Source: Clostridia bacterium (GTDB lineage: Bacteria; Bacillota; Clostridia; Oscillospirales; CAG-272). From it: a stretch of 11,719 nt of DNA. The notes under the pieces are model-generated. The model saw nothing but the letters and a program-made list of their open reading frames with translations. It did not search any database and was not told the origin of the DNA. The translations under genes were made by a program, and so were the position numbers. The stretch spans positions 1 through 11,719 of the forward strand of contig JAGCJD010000229.1 in the NCBI GenBank assembly GCA_017648425.1, given 5' to 3'. Positions 1 through 6,480 of the stretch are shown here, in pieces (positions within the stretch are counted from its first letter, which is position 1; every line of letters starts with the position of its first letter).

Positions 1-522
1 GGCAGCTTCAACGCTGAGGAAAGGATCACAGCCAACAACATTCATGCCAAGAGCAACTGCTGCGTTTGCAACAAGTCCGCCAATAGCTCCAAGTCCGATA
101 ACGCCGAGCGTCTTTCCCTTTATCTCTATACCTGCAAACTTTGATTTGCCCTTTTCAACTGCCTTTGCTACCTCCTCGGTTCCTGCGAGCGTTGCCGCCC
201 ACTTGATACCGCCAACAACATCACGGGAAGCGAGCATCAATGCGCAGATAGCAAGCTCCTTAACTCCGTTTGCGTTTGCGCCCGGGGTGTTGAATACTAC
301 TATTCCCTCTGTTGCGCATCTCTCAACGGGAATGTTGTTTACGCCTGCTCCTGCTCTTGCGATTGCAAGCATCTTCTTATCAAAGGTCATGTCGTGCATA
401 GCCGCCGAGCGTACCATTATCGCATCGGGATCTGCAACCTCTGTTCCTACATTATATACGGCGCTGTCGAGCTTATCCGTACCGATCTTTGCTATCTTGT
501 TAAGACAAAGTATATTTTTCAT
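1..522 (-). CDS. serA: D-3-phosphoglycerate dehydrogenase, N-terminal part (cut by left window edge)
   Basis: This enzyme oxidises 3-phosphoglycerate with NAD to 3-phosphohydroxypyruvate, the first step of serine synthesis, in the cytosol. The frame is open from the ATG at 520-522 to the window edge, giving 174 residues. Visible family motifs are RAGAGVNNI (residues 56-64), NTPGANANGVKE (78-89), where the substrate and cofactor domains meet, and the Rossmann glycine motif GLGAIG (143-148) followed by an acidic D166 that would bind the NAD ribose. Short clostridial SerA proteins are usually about 385-390 residues, so more than half is missing, including the rest of the NAD domain and the catalytic His/Glu pair. 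The start is set by AGAGGG at 530-535 with a 7-nt spacer. It lies 23 bp after serC in the same orientation, so the two are almost certainly cotranscribed. The family assignment is secure; the C-terminal architecture (ACT domain or not) cannot be seen. Confidence 0.95.
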   Translation of the reverse strand, partial: MKNILCLNKIAKIGTDKLDSAVYNVGTEVADPDAIMVRSAAMHDMTFDKKMLAIARAGAGVNNIPVERCATEGIVVFNTPGANANGVKELAICALMLASRDVVGGIKWAATLAGTEEVAKAVEKGKSKFAGIEIKGKTLGVIGLGAIGGLVANAAVALGMNVVGCDPFLSVEAA

Positions 523-545
523 TGTTATTCCCTCTGTAAACTAAA

Positions 546-1637
546 TTATGCCTTGGGGTTTGCCTCTGCAAACGCCTTCATGAAATCAACGAGCTTTTCA
601 ACGCCTGCGCGGGGCATTGCGTTGTAAATGGAAGCTCTCATTCCTCCAACGGAACGGTGTCCTTTAAGATTTTTAAGACCTGCCTTGCCAGCCTCGCTTG
701 CAAACTTCTTGTCAAGGTCTGCGTCACCCGTTACAAAAGTAACATTCATCAAAGAGCGGCTTCCCTTTTTAACGGGAGCTATGTAGTAATCCTGACTGTC
801 AAGGTAGTCGTAAAGAACCGCTGCCTTTTCCTCGTTCATCTTCTTCATTACATCAAGTCCGCCAAGAGAGAGTATCCACTCGTAAACGAGCTTTGCAACA
901 TAGATGGTGTAGCAAGGAGGAGTATTGTACATTGAGCCGTTCTCTGCCATGGTCTTCCATTCAAGCATAGTGGGCATTTTGGGATCTGCGTACTCAAGGA
1001 GATCCTCTCTTACAATAACGAGAGTAAGTCCTGCGGGAGCCATGTTCTTCTGAGCGCCTGCGTAGATAACGCCGAACTTAGATACATCAACAGGCTCGGA
1101 GATTATGCAGGAGGACATATCCGCAACGAGCGGAACATCACCCGTGTCCGGAACATATCCGAACTTTGTACCGTATATAGTGTTGTTATAGCAAACATGA
1201 ACATATGAAGCATCGGGACGGATCATATCCTTGGTAACCTCGGGAATATGATCGAAGTTATCCTCCTTACTGCTTGCAATGCACTTTACATCATAGCCCA
1301 TCTTCTGAGCTTCCTTGTATGCCTTGCCCGAGAACTGTCCCGAAACAACATAGTCAGCCTTGCCCGTTCTGCCGATAAGGTTGAGCGGAACTGCCGCGAA
1401 CTGTGTGGAAGCTCCTCCTTGAAGGAAAAGCACCTTGTAGTTGTCGGGGATATTCATGAGCTTACGGAGCATAGCCTCCGCGTCATTTATAATTGCCTCA
1501 TAATCCGGAGATCGATGGGACATCTCCATTACTGACATTCCACTTTCACCGTAGCAAACAAGCTCCGATGCTGCTTTTTCAAGAACCTCGAGGGGAAGCA
1601 TGGAAGGACCCGCAGAAAAGTTGTAAACTCTGTTCAT
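546..1637 (-). CDS. serC: Phosphoserine aminotransferase
   Basis: SerC is a PLP enzyme that converts 3-phosphohydroxypyruvate and glutamate to O-phosphoserine, the second step of serine synthesis. In many bacteria it also acts on the analogous vitamin B6 intermediate. The protein is 363 residues, normal for the family. It starts with the typical NFSAGPSMLP (residues 6-15), has FLQGGASTQF (71-80) contributing to the phosphate/PLP pocket, D173 in ADMSS, and the PLP Schiff-base lysine K197 in YAGAQKNMAPAG. The C-terminal GHRSVGGMRASIYNAMP is the conserved substrate-binding tail. The ATG at 1635-1637 is preceded by GGAGG (1646-1650) with an 8-nt spacer. A consensus promoter lies about 70 bp upstream, and serA follows after 23 bp, so the pair forms a serine operon. 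No truncation or missing catalytic residue is seen. Confidence 0.97.
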   Translation of the reverse strand: MNRVYNFSAGPSMLPLEVLEKAASELVCYGESGMSVMEMSHRSPDYEAIINDAEAMLRKLMNIPDNYKVLFLQGGASTQFAAVPLNLIGRTGKADYVVSGQFSGKAYKEAQKMGYDVKCIASSKEDNFDHIPEVTKDMIRPDASYVHVCYNNTIYGTKFGYVPDTGDVPLVADMSSCIISEPVDVSKFGVIYAGAQKNMAPAGLTLVIVREDLLEYADPKMPTMLEWKTMAENGSMYNTPPCYTIYVAKLVYEWILSLGGLDVMKKMNEEKAAVLYDYLDSQDYYIAPVKKGSRSLMNVTFVTGDADLDKKFASEAGKAGLKNLKGHRSVGGMRASIYNAMPRAGVEKLVDFMKAFAEANPKA

Positions 1638-1677
1638 TTTTTGAACCTCCGTAATTAGATTGTTTTTTTATTTTTAT

Positions 1678-1690
1678 CGGCATTTTGCCG
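1678..1690 (-). other. Small hairpin in the serC leader
   Basis: A perfect 5-bp inverted repeat with a 3-nt loop sits between the serC promoter and its ribosome binding site. It is flanked by T-rich sequence on one side and A-rich sequence on the other, so a few A-U pairs could lengthen the stem. In the transcript it is followed by A-rich sequence rather than a U-run, so it is not an intrinsic terminator. It may stabilise the 5' end of the mRNA or have no role. Confidence 0.35.
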
Positions 1691-1706
1691 AAAAATAATT
1701 AACTAT

Positions 1707-1735
1707 ATTATATGACCTTTGCTATCGCTCGTCAA
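1707..1735 (-). promoter_or_regulatory. Sigma-A-type promoter of serC-serA
   Basis: On the minus strand TTGACG (1730-1735) is followed by exactly 17 bp and TATAAT (1707-1712). This is 11 of 12 consensus bases at ideal spacing. Transcription should begin near 1700, leaving a leader of about 60 nt. The leader carries a small hairpin at 1678-1690 (CGGCA, AAA loop, TGCCG) but no room for a T-box or other large riboswitch, so control by a serine T-box is not supported here. Confidence 0.85.
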
Positions 1736-1828
1736 GAGTTTAACAAATATTTTTTTTGCATTCGCACATTTTCTACACATTTGCGATATTTGACTTTTCC
1801 AAGCCACCAAAAATGTGCATTTTGACAA

Positions 1829-2455
1829 TTACTGCTCCTTTACAAGTATAAGCTGCTCGGCGTAAGGAAGCTCCTTTATCCAATCGCACAGCGTATGCCA
1901 CTCGGCAAGCTTATGGCTCTTTCTCGCGTAATATATATTTATGAGGTTTTCATAGTTGAGCGTTACCGTTCTCATTTGATTAAAGCTTGATGGGAGCAGC
2001 TGTATCATATTATGCCACGCCTGCTTATTCTGCTTATCCTCGCAGAACTTTACTCTCTCGCTTTCAAGGTACGCCACAAGCGCGTCAAGCGCGTCAAGTC
2101 CCGCCTCGTCAAGTCGGTCATGGGAAAAATCGTCCCTCTCAAAGGGCTTTGCGTGTATCTTGTGCATGGTCGAGCAAGAGTTTGCCACCGTGCCGACCTT
2201 GTATGTGTCAAATTCCTTCCACCAGTAAAGGGGCGCTGTTATATCAACGCTGACGAATATCATTCGCAAGAATTTTCTATGGTCGCTTCCAGCCGTTGCA
2301 AGTTTTTTTGCCAACGAAAGGTCATTCTCGCCCATAATATAGTTCCCTGCCTCATCGTAAAAGCTATCCATTCTGTCCCAGCTGTTGAGGGGGTTTCTCG
2401 CTCCTCTTATCGCATTTTCAAAATTCATTACCGAGGTACGCTCTATTTTAATCAT
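1829..2455 (-). CDS. ThyX-like protein lacking the RHR signature (function unknown)
   Basis: This 208-residue soluble protein has no signal peptide or membrane segment. I do not recognise a named family with certainty, but its layout recalls flavin-dependent thymidylate synthase ThyX. A segment SVDITAPLYWWKEFDTYK (69-86) then NSCSTMHKIH (92-101) sits where ThyX has its helix, RHR-X7-S signature and following Ser/Arg. LLPSSFNQMRTVTLNYENL (153-171) with R178 and W186 resembles the conserved ThyX C-terminal part (LP...T..N.R.L..F...R....AQ.E). The RHR triad itself is absent, so ordinary dUMP methylation is doubtful. The ATG at 2453-2455 has AAGGAG at 2464-2469 and an 8-nt spacer; an internal ATG at residue 10 lacks a comparable site. 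It is monocistronic or reads through into serC, since no clear terminator follows. Coding status is confident; the ThyX link is inference from motif layout. Confidence 0.8.
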   Translation of the reverse strand: MIKIERTSVMNFENAIRGARNPLNSWDRMDSFYDEAGNYIMGENDLSLAKKLATAGSDHRKFLRMIFVSVDITAPLYWWKEFDTYKVGTVANSCSTMHKIHAKPFERDDFSHDRLDEAGLDALDALVAYLESERVKFCEDKQNKQAWHNMIQLLPSSFNQMRTVTLNYENLINIYYARKSHKLAEWHTLCDWIKELPYAEQLILVKEQ

Positions 2456-2497
2456 CGTAAATTCTCCTTTTTGAGAAAATATTCGTATTTAAAGTAA

Positions 2498-2526
2498 ATT
2501 ATATCACATTTTTCGTACAAAGTCAA
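2498..2526 (-). promoter_or_regulatory. Promoter of the ThyX-like gene
   Basis: On the minus strand TTGACT (2521-2526), a 17-bp spacer and TATAAT (2498-2503) form a near-perfect sigma-A promoter. The start of transcription should fall near 2491, about 36 nt before the ATG. Its -35 box shares a palindrome with the -35 box of the opposite trpS promoter. Confidence 0.85.
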
Positions 2527-2536
2527 TATTGACTTT
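2519..2536. promoter_or_regulatory. 18-bp perfect palindrome holding both divergent -35 boxes
   Basis: The sequence AAAGTCAATATTGACTTT equals its own reverse complement. Its centre (between 2527 and 2528) is exactly the centre of symmetry of the two divergent promoters: the -35 boxes are 2521-2526 and 2529-2534, the -10 boxes 2498-2503 and 2552-2557. Two RNA polymerases could not occupy it together, and a dimeric regulator binding here would affect both genes. Confidence 0.8.
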
Positions 2537-2557
2537 CTAATATTTATATGGTATAAT
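2529..2557 (+). promoter_or_regulatory. Promoter of trpS and the transketolase genes
   Basis: TTGACT (2529-2534), a 17-bp spacer and TATAAT (2552-2557) give a near-consensus sigma-A promoter. Transcription should start near 2564, leaving a leader of only about 25 nt. This is too short for a tryptophan T-box, which precedes trpS in many Firmicutes. Confidence 0.85.
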
Positions 2558-2588
2558 TGTTTATATATTTGATGTTTGGAGAGGTACT

Positions 2589-3587
2589 ATGTTTAACGAC
2601 CGTCCCGTTTCCTTCTCGGGTGTTCAGCCGAGCGGAAATCTTACTATTGGAAATTATCTCGGAGCGATAAAGAATTTTTCTCTTTACTCCGAAAAATACA
2701 AGACCTTTTACTGCGTTGTGGACGAGCATGCGATAACCGTTCGCCAAGTTCCCGCAGACCTTCGCAGACGCACCTATGAAACACTTGCTCTTTATGTTGC
2801 CTGCGGACTTGACCCCGAAAAGAACACGCTCTATGTTCAATCTCATGTTCACGAGCACGCAGAACTTGCATGGATACTCAACTGCTTTACGGGCTTTGGA
2901 GAGCTTTCACGCATGACGCAATTCAAGGATAAAAGCGCAAAGCACGCTGATAACATAAACGCAGGACTATTCACCTACCCCACTCTCATGGCGGCGGATA
3001 TTCTGCTTTATCAAACTGATGTCGTTCCCGTTGGAATTGACCAGAAGCAGCATGTTGAGCTTTGCAGAAACATTGCGGAACGCTTTAATCAGGTATATCC
3101 CAATACATTTACAATTCCCGAGCCTATAATATCAAAATCGGGAATGAAGATAATGTCGCTCGCAGACCCCACCAAGAAAATGTCAAAGTCTGACGAGAAC
3201 ACCAACGCTGTCGTTTACATTCTTGACGACAAGGATACCATAATACGCAAATTCAAGAGAGCCGTTACTGATTCCGACACATGCGTTCGCTTTGCCGAGG
3301 GCAAGGACGGCATAAACAATCTCATGACCATTTATTCCTGCTTCACGGGCAAGTCCATTGAGGATATTGAAAAGGAATTTGAGGGCAAGGGATATGGCGA
3401 ATTCAAGCTTGCTGTTGGCGAGGTGTGCGCTGATGCGCTCGCCCCCGTTCAGCAGAAATTCTCGGAGCTCCTCGCGGACAAGGCATACCTTGAAACGCTT
3501 ATGAAGAACGGCGCTGAGGAAGCTTCCTACTACGCTCGCCGCACACTCGGCAAGGTACAAAAGAAGCTCGGCTTTGTAAAGCTTTGA
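2589..3587 (+). CDS. trpS: Tryptophanyl-tRNA synthetase
   Basis: TrpRS joins tryptophan to its tRNA using ATP, in the cytosol. The 332-residue length is normal for this small class Ic synthetase. The HIGH-type signature is TIGN (residues 19-22) in GVQPSGNLTIGNYLGAI, the tryptophan/ATP pocket contains VGIDQKQH (148-155), and the KMSKS loop is intact at 197-201. The C-terminal helical anticodon-binding part is present and ends with a normal stop, so the gene is complete. The ATG is preceded by GGAGAGG (2578-2584) with a 4-nt spacer. It is first in a three-gene plus-strand unit with the split transketolase, which follows after 40 bp without a terminator. Cotranscription with transketolase has no obvious pathway logic and may only reflect shared growth-rate control. 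Confidence 0.97.
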   Translation: MFNDRPVSFSGVQPSGNLTIGNYLGAIKNFSLYSEKYKTFYCVVDEHAITVRQVPADLRRRTYETLALYVACGLDPEKNTLYVQSHVHEHAELAWILNCFTGFGELSRMTQFKDKSAKHADNINAGLFTYPTLMAADILLYQTDVVPVGIDQKQHVELCRNIAERFNQVYPNTFTIPEPIISKSGMKIMSLADPTKKMSKSDENTNAVVYILDDKDTIIRKFKRAVTDSDTCVRFAEGKDGINNLMTIYSCFTGKSIEDIEKEFEGKGYGEFKLAVGEVCADALAPVQQKFSELLADKAYLETLMKNGAEEASYYARRTLGKVQKKLGFVKL

Positions 3588-3627
3588 ACTAATTTTAAGT
3601 TACATATAAGAAAGGCTGGTTTATCTA

Positions 3628-4455
3628 ATGGAACAGGCAAAACTCGAATTTTTGAAAAAAACCGCCGCACAGGTTCGTCTCGACATTCTCGAAGAAGTCC
3701 ATGCGGCAAGCTCGGGACACCCCGGCGGCTCTCTCTCAATAGCTGATATTCTTACATATCTCTATTTTGAGGAAATGAATGTTGATCCCAAGAACCCACA
3801 GTGGGAGAACAGAGATAGATTTGTTCTCTCAAAGGGACACACAGCTCCCGCGCTTTACGCGGTTTTGGCTGAAAAGGGATTTTTCAGCCGTGACGAGCTC
3901 AAAAAGCTCCGCCATATCGATTCTTTCCTTCAAGGTCACCCCGATATGAAGGGTACTCCCGGAGTTGATATGTCAACGGGATCACTCGGTCTTGGTTTTT
4001 CGAGCGCCTGCGGAATGGCTCTTGCCGCAAAGATAGACGGCAAGGATTACCGCGCCTATGCGGTTGTCGGTGACGGAGAGAGCGAGGAGGGACAGATCTG
4101 GGAGGCAGCTATGTTCGCTGCTCACTATAAGCTCGACAACCTCTGCGTTGTTATTGACTGGAACGGACTTCAAATAGACGGTCCTGTTACCGAGGTAATG
4201 AACCCCACTCCCCACGACAAAAAGCTTGAAGCGTTCGGCTTCCATGTCATAAGCATTGACGGTCACGACTTTAACGCTATCGAAGCAGCCTTCAATGAGG
4301 CTAAGACCGTTAAGGGCAAGCCCACCGCAATAATTGCAAGAACAGTTAAGGGCAAGGGTGTTTCGTTTATGGAAAATCAGGTCGGCTGGCACGGCTCTGC
4401 TCCCAATGACGAGCAGTACGCGCAGGCAGTTGCCGAGATAAAGGCTACTATGTAA
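3628..4455 (+). CDS. Transketolase, N-terminal (TPP pyrophosphate-binding) subunit
   Basis: This is one half of a two-gene transketolase. Transketolase moves two-carbon ketol units between sugar phosphates in the non-oxidative pentose phosphate pathway, using thiamine diphosphate and a divalent metal. The 275-residue subunit carries GHPGG (30-34), SKGH (68-71), the TPP-metal motif beginning GDGESEEG (148-155) and closing at N179 in DWNG, and HGSAPN (255-260). The AAAGG at 3610-3614 is 13 nt from the ATG, a long spacer, but no better start exists and the first residues align with the usual family N-terminus. It ends 14 bp before the C-terminal subunit gene. Split transketolases of about 275 plus 310 residues are common in Firmicutes and archaea. 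A related dihydroxyacetone- or sulfo-sugar-type transketolase cannot be excluded. Confidence 0.93.
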   Translation: MEQAKLEFLKKTAAQVRLDILEEVHAASSGHPGGSLSIADILTYLYFEEMNVDPKNPQWENRDRFVLSKGHTAPALYAVLAEKGFFSRDELKKLRHIDSFLQGHPDMKGTPGVDMSTGSLGLGFSSACGMALAAKIDGKDYRAYAVVGDGESEEGQIWEAAMFAAHYKLDNLCVVIDWNGLQIDGPVTEVMNPTPHDKKLEAFGFHVISIDGHDFNAIEAAFNEAKTVKGKPTAIIARTVKGKGVSFMENQVGWHGSAPNDEQYAQAVAEIKATM

Positions 4456-4469
4456 GGAGGAACACTGAT

Positions 4470-5411
4470 ATGGCTGAAAAGATTGCAACAAGAGAAGCTT
4501 ACGGCAAAGCGCTTGCCGAGCTTGGCGATAAATATGATTTTGTAGTGCTTGACGCAGACCTTGCGGCGGCTACCAAGACGGGCGTTTTCAAAAAGAAATT
4601 CCCCGAAAGATTTTTTGACTGCGGAATTGCCGAGGGCAACATGATAAGCGTTGCGGCAGGACTTGCCGCTGCGGGCAAGGTAGTATTTGCTTCGTCCTTT
4701 GCTATGTTCGCGGCAGGCAGAGCCTTTGAGCAGGTAAGAAACTCTGTGGGCTATCCCCACCTTAATGTAAAGATCGGCGCTACTCACGCGGGCGTTACTG
4801 TCGGAGAGGACGGCGCTACTCACCAGTGTCTTGAAGATTTTGCGCTTATGCGTTCTATCCCGGGCATGGTAGTTATCAATCCCGCTGATGCTGTTGAGGC
4901 TCGCGCTGCCGTTGAAGCGGCTATCAACTATGTAGGTCCTGTTTATCTCCGATTTGGCAGATACGCCGTTCCCACGATAAACGATTTTGAAGGCTACAAG
5001 TTTGAGATCGGCAAGGGCATTAATATGCGTGACGGTAATGATGTTACATTCGTTGCCACGGGCATGATGGTATCCATGGCGCTTGATGCGGCAGAGATAC
5101 TTGCTAACGAGGGCATTTCAGCGCGCGTTATCAATATTGCCACCATAAAGCCTATCGACAAGGATATGATTCTTGACGCGGCTCGTAAGACAGGCGCTAT
5201 CGTTGCCGCTGAGGAGCATAACATTATCGGCGGACTTGGCTCTGCTGTTGCAGAGGTCGTTTGCGAGGGTTGCCCTGTTCCCGTTGTTCGCATGGGTGTT
5301 GAGGACAAGTTCGGTCACTCGGGCAAGGTCCCTCCCCTGCTTGAAATGTACGGCTTGACTGTTGAGAATATGGTCGCTAAGGCAAAAGAAGCTATCGCTC
5401 TTAAAAAGTAA
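4470..5411 (+). CDS. Transketolase, C-terminal (TPP pyrimidine-binding) subunit
   Basis: This is the partner of the preceding gene; the active site forms between the two subunits. The 313 residues comprise a pyrimidine-binding domain and a C-terminal transketolase domain. Visible residues are E55 in FDCGIAEGNM, the glutamate expected to activate the TPP aminopyrimidine, SSFAMFAAGRAFEQVR (75-90), GATHAGVTVGEDGATHQ (103-119) with candidate catalytic histidines H107 and H118, and EEHNIIGGLGSAVAE (248-262) in the C-terminal domain. The upstream stop codon runs directly into its ribosome binding site (TAAGGAGG), with about 9 nt to the ATG, which points to translational coupling and equal amounts of the two subunits. 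It is the last gene of the trpS unit and is followed by a strong terminator. The domain content resembles the second half of a full-length transketolase or DXS, but the split form fits transketolase best. Confidence 0.93.
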   Translation: MAEKIATREAYGKALAELGDKYDFVVLDADLAAATKTGVFKKKFPERFFDCGIAEGNMISVAAGLAAAGKVVFASSFAMFAAGRAFEQVRNSVGYPHLNVKIGATHAGVTVGEDGATHQCLEDFALMRSIPGMVVINPADAVEARAAVEAAINYVGPVYLRFGRYAVPTINDFEGYKFEIGKGINMRDGNDVTFVATGMMVSMALDAAEILANEGISARVINIATIKPIDKDMILDAARKTGAIVAAEEHNIIGGLGSAVAEVVCEGCPVPVVRMGVEDKFGHSGKVPPLLEMYGLTVENMVAKAKEAIALKK

Positions 5412-5424
5412 TTTAATGTAAAAT

Positions 5425-5456
5425 AAAAAACCTCCGCTTATCGCGGAGGTTTTTTT
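5425..5456. terminator. Bidirectional intrinsic terminator between convergent units
   Basis: The core stem is CCTCCGC (5431-5437) and GCGGAGG (5443-5449) around a 5-nt loop, extended by six A-T pairs to 13 bp. It is bordered by AAAAAA on the left and TTTTTTT on the right, so the RNA from either strand ends in a U-run. It lies 14 bp after the transketolase stop and about 15 bp from the stop of the convergent isomerase gene, serving both. Confidence 0.95.
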
Positions 5457-5470
5457 ATTTGCTTTTAATT

Positions 5471-6436
5471 TTAAGCCCAGCTCATTGTGGTGGGCTTCTC
5501 TTCCTCTATGATAACACCCTTAAGGAATGAAACTGCCTTGCGAAGTCCCTCGTCTATCGACATTACGCTATCCTCATGCTCGATAGAAAGAACCTTATCG
5601 TATCCGCAAAGGCGGAGATTTGATACGAGATCTCTCCAATATGTTTCGTTATTTCCATAGCCGACCGTTCTGAATACCCATGCCCTTTCAAGCTCGCGTC
5701 CATAGTGCTTGGTATCAAGAACGCCGTTCTTTGCCGTGTTATACTTATCTATCTTGGTATCCTTTGCATGTACATGGTAGATAGCTCCCGTAAGCTCACG
5801 GATAGCCGCAACAGGATCCATTCCCTGCCAGATAAGATGTGAGGGGTCAAGGTTTGCTCCTATAACATCTCCGACAGCGTTTCTCAGCTTGAGCAGTGTT
5901 TCGGGGTTATATACGCAAAATCCCGGGTGCATCTCAAATGCTACGCGAACATTGTGAGCCTTGCAGAATGCTCCCATTTCCTGCCAATAAGGAATTACCT
6001 TTTGCTCCCACTGCCAATTAAGTATTTCAATATAATCCTCAGGCCAAGCGCAGGTTACCCAGTTGGGAAGCTTTGCTCCCTCGTGGTCGCCAGGACAGCC
6101 CGAAAATGTAATTACTGTGTCAACGCCAAGCTTTTCGGCAAGTAAAACCGCATTTCTGAAATCCTCGTCATAAGCCTTTGCTATCTCCTTGTTGGGGTGA
6201 AGCGGGTTGCCATGCGCTGCCAAGGCGCATATCTCAACATCGTACTTTTTAAAGGTAGCAACGAACTCCTCGTACTTTTTCTCGTCAGCAAGAAGCTCCG
6301 CGGGGTTGCAGTGAGCCTTGCCGGGGTATCCGCCAGCTCCTATCTCCGCAGTGTGAACTCCAAGTCCCGACAAGATAGAAAGTGTTTCGTCAAGTGATTT
6401 TGAACCGTAAAGGTTTGCAAGAACGCTTAATTTCAT
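5471..6436 (-). CDS. Sugar phosphate isomerase/epimerase-like TIM-barrel protein
   Basis: The 321-residue protein belongs to the xylose-isomerase-like TIM-barrel superfamily (IolE/IolH, epimerases, endonuclease IV relatives), which use a divalent metal to isomerise or dehydrate sugars and inositols. Candidate metal ligands are E168 and H170 in FEMHPG, D197 and H200 in LDPSH, H221 and H223 in HVHAKD, and E286 or E288 in SIEHED. The N-terminal beta strand is MKLSVLANL, and LAAHGNPLHP (72-81) and TFSGCPG (110-116) are family-like active-site loops. The ATG has AAAGGAA (6445-6451) and an 8-nt spacer. It lies 44 bp downstream of hprK in the same orientation and shares the terminator at 5425-5456. 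A role in sugar or inositol use fits with HprK, but the substrate cannot be inferred. Confidence 0.85.
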   Translation of the reverse strand: MKLSVLANLYGSKSLDETLSILSGLGVHTAEIGAGGYPGKAHCNPAELLADEKKYEEFVATFKKYDVEICALAAHGNPLHPNKEIAKAYDEDFRNAVLLAEKLGVDTVITFSGCPGDHEGAKLPNWVTCAWPEDYIEILNWQWEQKVIPYWQEMGAFCKAHNVRVAFEMHPGFCVYNPETLLKLRNAVGDVIGANLDPSHLIWQGMDPVAAIRELTGAIYHVHAKDTKIDKYNTAKNGVLDTKHYGRELERAWVFRTVGYGNNETYWRDLVSNLRLCGYDKVLSIEHEDSVMSIDEGLRKAVSFLKGVIIEEEKPTTMSWA

Positions 6437-6480
6437 GATATTTATTCCTTTCTTTTATGGCTTTCGCCCTTTGTTTGAAT

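Noticed and set aside
44..544. A 166-codon plus-strand frame over serA
   Set aside because: Low-complexity Ala/Ser/Pro-rich translation opposite the clear SerA frame; a shadow.
1741..1828. Intrinsic terminator after the ThyX-like gene
   Set aside because: Only imperfect stems with long loops are present and they are followed by A-rich rather than U-rich RNA.
2012..2497. A 161-codon plus-strand frame opposite the ThyX-like gene
   Set aside because: It would cross the minus-strand promoter, has no Shine-Dalgarno, and the minus-strand frame has better start signals and motif structure.
2558..2588. T-box or other tryptophan riboswitch before trpS
   Set aside because: Only about 25 nt separate the likely transcription start from the ATG, far too little for a T-box.
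3584..3610. Possible promoter TTGAAC-N15-TATAAG between trpS and transketolase
   Set aside because: The spacer is too short, only four -35 bases match, and the start would fall almost on the ribosome binding site; cotranscription from the trpS promoter is simpler.
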